64,000 bases of DNA, taken from the NCBI RefSeq assembly GCF_003201835.2, contig NZ_CP029289.2, positions 1,116,001 to 1,180,000 on the forward strand, given 5' to 3'. Position numbers and translations under genes: made by a program. Under the pieces are notes generated by a model. It was not told the DNA's origin. It saw only the letters and a program-made list of their open reading frames with translations, and did no database searches. This DNA is from Acidianus brierleyi (lineage in GTDB: Archaea > Thermoproteota > Thermoprotei_A > Sulfolobales > Sulfolobaceae). Positions 62,389 to 64,000 of the stretch are shown here, piece by piece (the stretch's first letter is position 1; each line of letters starts with the position of its first letter).

Positions 62389-64000
62389 AATATAACATTA
62401 TAGAAATTTTATTTGTATTAGCTCTAACAGTTATTACTCCAATTGTAGCACTTCATTATTTAATATTCCATGTAGGTTTTATTTATAATAGAGACTCTTA
62501 TCCAGCCTTTTATCAAAATGGACCCCAAACAGCACTTTCTTTACTAACTTTTCCTCAAGTAATAGATAATTCTTACATCCCAATAGTAATACTCCTTTAT
62601 TTTAAAATAATATCTCCAATGGTAGCGGACTGGGTAAGTTACCTTATTTTCCCATTTGCTATTTCAATTCCTTCTATGTATTGGGCTTCAAGACATTTCC
62701 TAAAAAAATTTGAAAAACTCGATTTCTGGAGAACTCTATCAATTTCAATGATTATAGCTTTTCTTTACGCAGTTACCCCAACAGCTTTCTATTTCAGTCA
62801 TTGGTCAAATTATGCAGGATTTTACGCATTATTGCCTGCATTAATAGCAGGAGTAGATTACTCAATAGATAAGAAAAGTCCAATAGCTTTGGCATTTTTC
62901 TCAAGCCTAACAACTACAGATCCAAGAGGCTTTGTTTTCACTTTATTCATTGTCATAACAATGCTCATTTTCAGAAAGAACGCAAAAATTTTCTTAATCT
63001 CAATACCATTCTATATCCTTATAAATATTAGACTGTTCCTTTATTTATTTATAAATTTCCACCAATACTCAACAATAAGCTTTTCAATATCTCAAGAACA
63101 ACTGTGGTTAAACTACCTTAATTATCCACTCCTAGATTCAATGAGGGGATTAGGTCTTTTCAGACCTTTAGTACCATTTTATTCTGGAAACAAAGAATTA
63201 GATTTCATATTTTCATTCTCCATGATAGAGACAGGGATATTAGGATATATATTCATAAATAATAAAAAGAAAAACATAGCTACATACTTACTTATAATAT
63301 ACTTAATACTTGTTCTCGTTATTTCATCATATTTCCCATTCTTTGGAAATTCTATACAACTTAACGTACTTTACCCTCTCTTAAATTACCTTTCAAATGG
63401 ATGGGCTTACCAATATTTATGGATATTTCTTCCAACGTATCTTTCAGAAATGGTTTTAGCTCCAATATTTCTCTTAAGCGCTTTAGTTCTAGCAAAACTA
63501 AGTAAAAACAAATTACTTATACCATTAATGATTTTTATAATAGTTTCACAATTAGCGTTCTCCGCACCTACAATAGCAAGTGGAAATTATTTCAATAATT
63601 ATTTACCTCAAACGCCTCCGCAGTCATTAATTCAAGTAGCCGACTTTTTAGAAAATCACGGAGAAGGTAACGTAATAACTTTAGGAAACGTAAACCCAGA
63701 CATAAAAAACTTTTACGGGGTTTTACCGAGAGAAATAAGTTTACCATTCAATATTCTAGAATATAATAATACTGCAAAAATATTGAATGCCTTTGGAGTA
63801 CAATACGTGGTAACGCCACAAGATTTTAACTTCAATCAAAATGATTTTAAAGAAGTTTTCAACAATAATGAATTTATCATATATCAAAACGAAGATTTCA
63901 ACTATAAAATAAATTCACCAATATATTTGTATAATTTCCCTCAAGATGTAGAGTATTTAAATAATTCTAATGCTCTTCCGTTTTATTTAATGTATTCAAT
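62385..64000 (+). CDS. Large polytopic membrane protein, probable GT-C-like fold (3'-truncated by window edge)
   Basis: The frame is open from the ATG at 62385 to the window end (538 codons). It encodes at least ten hydrophobic helices in the first 400 residues, then an extracytoplasmic domain. The pattern of many helices, a FAVT-like multi-span core and a soluble segment containing FGVQYVVTP recalls GT-C glycosyltransferases and YfhO-type proteins. An SD-like GGTGA precedes the start by 7 nt. It is coupled to the secreted protein upstream. A surface polysaccharide or glycoprotein role is inferred. Confidence 0.5.
   Translation, partial: MKYNIIEILFVLALTVITPIVALHYLIFHVGFIYNRDSYPAFYQNGPQTALSLLTFPQVIDNSYIPIVILLYFKIISPMVADWVSYLIFPFAISIPSMYWASRHFLKKFEKLDFWRTLSISMIIAFLYAVTPTAFYFSHWSNYAGFYALLPALIAGVDYSIDKKSPIALAFFSSLTTTDPRGFVFTLFIVITMLIFRKNAKIFLISIPFYILINIRLFLYLFINFHQYSTISFSISQEQLWLNYLNYPLLDSMRGLGLFRPLVPFYSGNKELDFIFSFSMIETGILGYIFINNKKKNIATYLLIIYLILVLVISSYFPFFGNSIQLNVLYPLLNYLSNGWAYQYLWIFLPTYLSEMVLAPIFLLSALVLAKLSKNKLLIPLMIFIIVSQLAFSAPTIASGNYFNNYLPQTPPQSLIQVADFLENHGEGNVITLGNVNPDIKNFYGVLPREISLPFNILEYNNTAKILNAFGVQYVVTPQDFNFNQNDFKEVFNNNEFIIYQNEDFNYKINSPIYLYNFPQDVEYLNNSNALPFYLMYS

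Overview
The window looks like the chromosome of a thermoacidophilic crenarchaeon of the order Sulfolobales, probably Acidianus, Sulfolobus or a close relative. The signs are AT-rich DNA, many leaderless genes with a TATA-like box about 26 nt before the start codon, a GGTGA ribosome-binding motif inside operons, and gene content typical of that group: Hel308, an aRadC-type RadA paralogue, single-OB SSB, an SdhABCD complex without membrane anchors, acetyl/propionyl-CoA carboxylase, MTAP II and geranylgeranyl reductase. The order is judged from protein resemblance only; no search was run.

Layout. 1-8.5 kb: end of leuC with leuD, a RadA paralogue divergent from a tyrosine phosphatase/endonuclease V pair, nicotinamidase-like hydrolase, DHH phosphoesterase, 1-Cys peroxiredoxin, metallophosphatase, DUF763 and citrate synthase. 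8.5-10 kb: a 323-bp non-autonomous TnpB-type element and a broken IS110 copy. 10-23.3 kb: phosphate-uptake genes with a CopG regulator, Hel308, the three biotin carboxylase genes, a NitT/TauT-type ABC transporter, a thioesterase, a second Ski2-like helicase and a DsrE-like protein. 23.3-32.3 kb: a second 323-bp element, a peptide-type ABC operon with decayed ATPase motifs, a P-type proton ATPase, an SRPBCC protein, an M28 peptidase and a TPR protein. 32.4-37.1 kb: a decayed IS110 copy, dCTP deaminase, three unknown genes, a frameshifted TnpB element and tRNA-Leu(GAG). 37.2-50.3 kb: release factor aRF1, phosphoribosyltransferase, MTAP, prenyl synthase, a RimK-like ligase, an Lrp regulator, two geranylgeranyl-reductase-family proteins, asparaginase, DUF2070 and a HAD phosphatase. 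50.4-64 kb: sdhABCD, a MoxR/VWA pair, ssb with a PqqD-like gene, moeA, thrB-metB, and a secreted protein with a large membrane protein cut by the window end.

How genes may work together. Citrate synthase and succinate dehydrogenase belong to the TCA cycle. The carboxylase is the CO2-fixing enzyme of the 3-hydroxypropionate/4-hydroxybutyrate cycle. Prenyl synthase and geranylgeranyl reductase build saturated archaeal lipids. The RadA paralogue, endonuclease V, two helicases, SSB and dCTP deaminase concern DNA maintenance. Small-RNA candidates include two C/D box guides at about 18.05 kb and 42.45 kb.

The most interesting point is the start of the aRF1 gene. Its coding frame has no ATG, GTG or TTG early enough for a full N-domain. 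A promoter-proximal ATG opens a frame reading ATG AGT CTT TGA C, and a +1 shift at CTT TGA C enters the aRF1 frame. CUU UGA C is the slippery heptamer of the bacterial release factor 2 gene. A CTG start or a sequence error are the main alternatives. Other notable points are an SD-led AUA start on the RimK-like gene, an IS110 copy eroded mainly by deletions of about 4 nt, candidate bridge RNAs in the IS110 ends, and transposon tips that supply the stop codons of host genes.
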